Source: Micromonospora coriariae (GTDB taxonomy: Bacteria; Actinomycetota; Actinomycetes; Mycobacteriales; Micromonosporaceae). From it: a DNA stretch of 64,000 nucleotides. How positions within the stretch are numbered: position 1 is the first letter of the stretch; every line of letters begins with the position of its first letter. Under the pieces are notes generated by a model that saw only the letters and a list, made by a program, of their open reading frames with translations, was not told where the DNA came from and ran no database searches. Location: NCBI RefSeq assembly GCF_900091455.1, contig NZ_LT607412.1, positions 2,356,001 to 2,420,000 on the forward strand. Direction: 5' to 3'. Shown here one piece after another: positions 61,646 through 64,000 of this stretch. Position numbers and translations under genes: made by a program.

Positions 61646-63003
61646 ACTCCGCCCACGGGCAGGGAAACCGTGAACGTGCTGCCCCGGCCCGGCTCGCTGG
61701 TCAACTCCAGCGTCCCGCCGAGCAGTGTCACCAGCCGCCGGGCGTACGGCAGGCCGAGGCCGGTGCCGCCGACCCGGGTCGCCCCCGGCACCTGGTAGAA
61801 CTCCTCGAAGATCCGTTCGTGCAGCTCCGGGGCGATACCCGGGCCGGTGTCGCTGACCGTGAAGCTCCACCGGTCGTCGTGCTGTCGGGCCCGCAGTCGC
61901 ACCTCGCCCCGCTCGGTGAACTTCAACCCGTTGTGCAGCAGGTTGCGCAGCACCTGGCCGAGGAGCACCTCGTCGGTACGCAGCACGGCCGGCGCGGGCG
62001 GCTCCTCGACCACCAGCTCCACCTCCGGCCGGGTGGCCAGTGCGCGCAGCGTGCCCCGCAGCTGGCCGAAGACCGGGCGCAGGTCCACCTCTGCCCAGTC
62101 CGGCTCGATCCGGCCGGACTCCGCCTTGGCCAGGTCGAGCAGCTCGTTGACAAGCGTGAGCAGGTCCGCCGCCGAGGAGCGGATCAGGCCGACCTGGCGA
62201 GCCTGCTCGGCGGTGAGCGGGTCGGAGGAGGAGTCGGCGAGCAGCCGCCCCAGCCCGATGATCGCGGTGACCGGAGCGCGCAGCTCGTGGCTCACGTTGG
62301 CCAGGAACCGGCTCTTGGACTCGCTCGCCGCGCGCAGTTGGGCCGACTTCTCGTCCAGCTCGGCGTAGAGGGCGACCACGCCCCGGTTGGTCTCCTCCAG
62401 CTCCTCGGTCAGCTGGTTGTAGAGCGCCAACACGCCCCGGTTCGTCTCGGCCAGTTCCTCGTTCAGCACGGCCAGCTCGTCGCGTTGGCTGCGTACCTCG
62501 TCGAGCGCCGCGATGAGCTGCCCGTTCTGCACGGTCAGCTCGTCCAGCGCGCTGGCCGGGGCGGTGCGGCCGAGTTCAGCGCGGAACTCGGCGAGCCGCT
62601 CCGGGGTTGGCGTCGGCGCGTTGACCGGGACTCGTCGGGACATCCTCACGACCGTAGCCCCCTGGACGCTCGACACGCTCAGCGTGTCGACCAGCCGGGA
62701 CACCGCGCCGGACTGCGGCTCGTACCGGCCGTCCGGCAGCGGCGCCACCGGAGCCAGGTCGGTGCGGAGGTGGAACCGGCCGTCGACGCCCGCGTCGAGG
62801 TGGAAGGAGACGTCCGCTCCCCCGACCGCGTGGAGCAGGTCCCGGGCCACCTCGCTGAGTGCGGTGGCGATCCGGATCTGGTCCTGGTGTTCCAGGCCGA
62901 CCACGGCGGCCACCTCACGGCCCCGCTGGCGGATCACGAAGATATCCTGCTCGACCCGCAGCGCAATCTGGAGCAGCGGCAGCGCTGTCGGCTCCCCGGT
63001 CAC
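61642..63003 (-). CDS. Cytosolic sensor histidine kinase of partner-switch operon
   Basis: A 453-residue kinase with no spans. The first ~120 residues look like the fused sensory/anti-sigma kinase N-terminus (IALRVEQDIFVIRQRGREVAA...); a coiled coil (155-225) precedes HisKA with H239 (VSHELRAPVTAI) and HATPase motifs LLHNGLKFTERG, DTGPGIA and GGTGLGL. The last phosphatase in the operon has a receiver, its likely substrate. GTG overlaps the upstream stop. Confidence 0.9.
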   Translation of the reverse strand: MTGEPTALPLLQIALRVEQDIFVIRQRGREVAAVVGLEHQDQIRIATALSEVARDLLHAVGGADVSFHLDAGVDGRFHLRTDLAPVAPLPDGRYEPQSGAVSRLVDTLSVSSVQGATVVRMSRRVPVNAPTPTPERLAEFRAELGRTAPASALDELTVQNGQLIAALDEVRSQRDELAVLNEELAETNRGVLALYNQLTEELEETNRGVVALYAELDEKSAQLRAASESKSRFLANVSHELRAPVTAIIGLGRLLADSSSDPLTAEQARQVGLIRSSAADLLTLVNELLDLAKAESGRIEPDWAEVDLRPVFGQLRGTLRALATRPEVELVVEEPPAPAVLRTDEVLLGQVLRNLLHNGLKFTERGEVRLRARQHDDRWSFTVSDTGPGIAPELHERIFEEFYQVPGATRVGGTGLGLPYARRLVTLLGGTLELTSEPGRGSTFTVSLPVGGV

Positions 63004-64000
63004 GCCCAGGACCTCGCGACCAGCACGCAGGCGTCGTCGCGCCGCACGCCGGCGTCGCGCAGCAGTGTCGCCGCCATCACCAGCGGGGACCGCTCGGCCA
63101 GGCCGGGGTAGTCGGTCAACCGCCAGCGGTCGACCACTCCGTCGCTGTGCATCACCAGCCGTGCGCCCGGGCCGAACGGGTAGTCGTACCCCCGGACCGT
63201 CGGCCGCTGGTGCCCGGCGATGCCGGGCAGCGACACCAGCCCCCGGCGCTGGCCGTCGCCCTCGACCACCACGCCGGCGATGTTGCCCAGCCCGGCGTAG
63301 TGCAGCAACCCGGCTTCCGGCGACAGCTCGGCGACCGCCAGCGCCGCGCCGCGGGTGTACGCCATCGACCCGTGCAGGTGGCTGACGACAGTTGCCGGCG
63401 GGCCGGCCGGCGCGTCGCGGAACGCGGCCAGCGCCGCCTCGGTGGCGGCGGCGGCCAACGGGCCGTGCCCCAGGCCGTCGCTGACCAGCACCTGGTGCCG
63501 GCCGTCGACGACCCGGACGGCGTACCCGTCACCGCAGACCGTCTCGCCGGTCAGCGGCCGGGTGAGGGCGCCAGCCCAGGACGGCCGGGCCGGCTCGGCC
63601 GGCCAGACCTGCACGGCGAGGACTGTGCCGCGGCCGGGCACCGAGTATCCGTCGAACCAGCTCGCCTGTCGGACGATGGCGCCCAGACCGATGCCGAGCG
63701 TGCCGCTGGTGGAGTGCCCGTCCTGGGAGGAGACGCTCAGGTCAGCCATGCCGGGCCCGGAGTCGATGGCCAGCAGCTCCACGCCGGCCTGCCCGGCCCG
63801 GCGTACCGGCCGGAGCAGCACGACACCTTCGTCGGCGTGCTTGACCAGGTTGCTGGTCAGCTCCGCGGCGACGATGGCCAGGTCGGCGATGCGCGGCTGA
63901 CCCAGCTGCACCTGCTCGCCGAGGCGCTCGGCGGCGCGCCGGACGGCGCTGGCCGTGCTGCCGGCCTCGACCCGGAACCAGATGCCGCTGTCGGTGACCG
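63000..64000 (-). CDS. RsbT-like kinase / RsbX-like phosphatase fusion (5' end outside window)
   Basis: The frame is open to the right edge, so the gene starts beyond it; the residues before 63911 read IWFRVEAGSTASAVRRAAERLGEQV, cut here into the RsbT-like N-terminus. A HATPase (VAAELTSNLVKHA, IDSGPGMAD, SGTLGIGLGAI) is followed by a PP2C-like phosphatase (LVSDGLGHGPLAAAAT, LVMHSDGVVDRW), the order RsbT-RsbX. Probably both turns stressosome signalling on and resets it. Overlaps the next gene by GTGA. Confidence 0.88.
   Translation of the reverse strand, partial: VTDSGIWFRVEAGSTASAVRRAAERLGEQVQLGQPRIADLAIVAAELTSNLVKHADEGVVLLRPVRRAGQAGVELLAIDSGPGMADLSVSSQDGHSTSGTLGIGLGAIVRQASWFDGYSVPGRGTVLAVQVWPAEPARPSWAGALTRPLTGETVCGDGYAVRVVDGRHQVLVSDGLGHGPLAAAATEAALAAFRDAPAGPPATVVSHLHGSMAYTRGAALAVAELSPEAGLLHYAGLGNIAGVVVEGDGQRRGLVSLPGIAGHQRPTVRGYDYPFGPGARLVMHSDGVVDRWRLTDYPGLAERSPLVMAATLLRDAGVRRDDACVLVARSWA

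Noticed and set aside
1..64000. Biosynthetic gene cluster, prophage, integrative element or tRNA genes
   Set aside because: No PKS/NRPS, integrase, phage structural gene, insertion sequence or tRNA-like sequence was recognised in either strand.
60101..64000. A second stop-overlap motif read as a frameshift
   Set aside because: The GTGA overlaps at 61642 and 63000 fit normal coupled starts, and both proteins have complete domains.

Overview
The window is GC-rich, densely packed actinobacterial chromosome. Gene content points to a sporulating actinomycete, most probably Micromonosporaceae (Micromonospora-like): a BldC homologue, futalosine-type menaquinone genes, a Cds1-type cysteine desulfhydrase, SpoIIE-type phosphatases, GTG/TTG starts, GTGA/ATGA start-stop overlaps and short intergenic palindromes. 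No tRNA, rRNA, CRISPR array, phage or insertion sequence was seen. Genus assignment is inference.

Layout: 2-1930 HelD-like RNA polymerase helicase, cut by the left edge. 2714-5359 a tightly overlapped regulator/ABC exporter operon. 5453-6226 a two-domain VOC protein. 6268-9425 btuFCD, a vitamin B12 importer under a cobalamin riboswitch. 9553-12997 two divergent secreted peptidases (M14 and C39-like). 13060-15052 two small membrane proteins and mqnE. 15288-20781 an NlpC/P60 endopeptidase, a proline-rich membrane protein and a DEAD-box helicase with a structured leader. 20880-24580 a glycolipid-binding-like protein, cds1, an SDR, an Lrp regulator and bldC. 24682-28804 ubiX, a terpene synthase, mqnP and ubiD. 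28969-31954 two alpha/beta hydrolases, a CMD-family protein and its divergent MarR regulator. 31977-38029 ccsB-resB-ccdA-resA-phosphatase-hemL, a cytochrome c maturation operon joined to heme synthesis. 38194-41829 a STAS protein and an ABC exporter with a divergent MarR/GbsR-like regulator. 41839-49171 a response regulator, a poly-HAMP hybrid kinase (OsaAB-like) and a SpoIIE phosphatase. 49255-55606 an FAD oxidase, an S9 oligopeptidase, a small membrane protein and a deacetylase-glycosyltransferase fusion with a membrane partner. 55720-58474 an FtsX-type ABC exporter with PadR control. 58674-64000 a DinB-like protein, an AraC regulator and a three-gene sigma-factor partner-switch operon that runs off the right edge.

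Themes: menaquinone synthesis is split between mqnE and the ubiX/mqnP/ubiD block; electron-transport maturation follows in the hemL-ccs operon. Signalling is rich in partner-switching parts (a STAS protein, two SpoIIE phosphatases with kinase or receiver domains, a fused anti-sigma kinase/phosphatase) around a large HAMP-array kinase. Eight starts show a TANNNT -10 box 6-7 nt upstream, so leaderless transcription is likely common here.

The most unusual structure is a set of three short palindromic repeat families, each present exactly twice and of identical length within each pair (62, 58 and 52 nt). One copy lies in frame inside ccdA and another supplies a stop codon.
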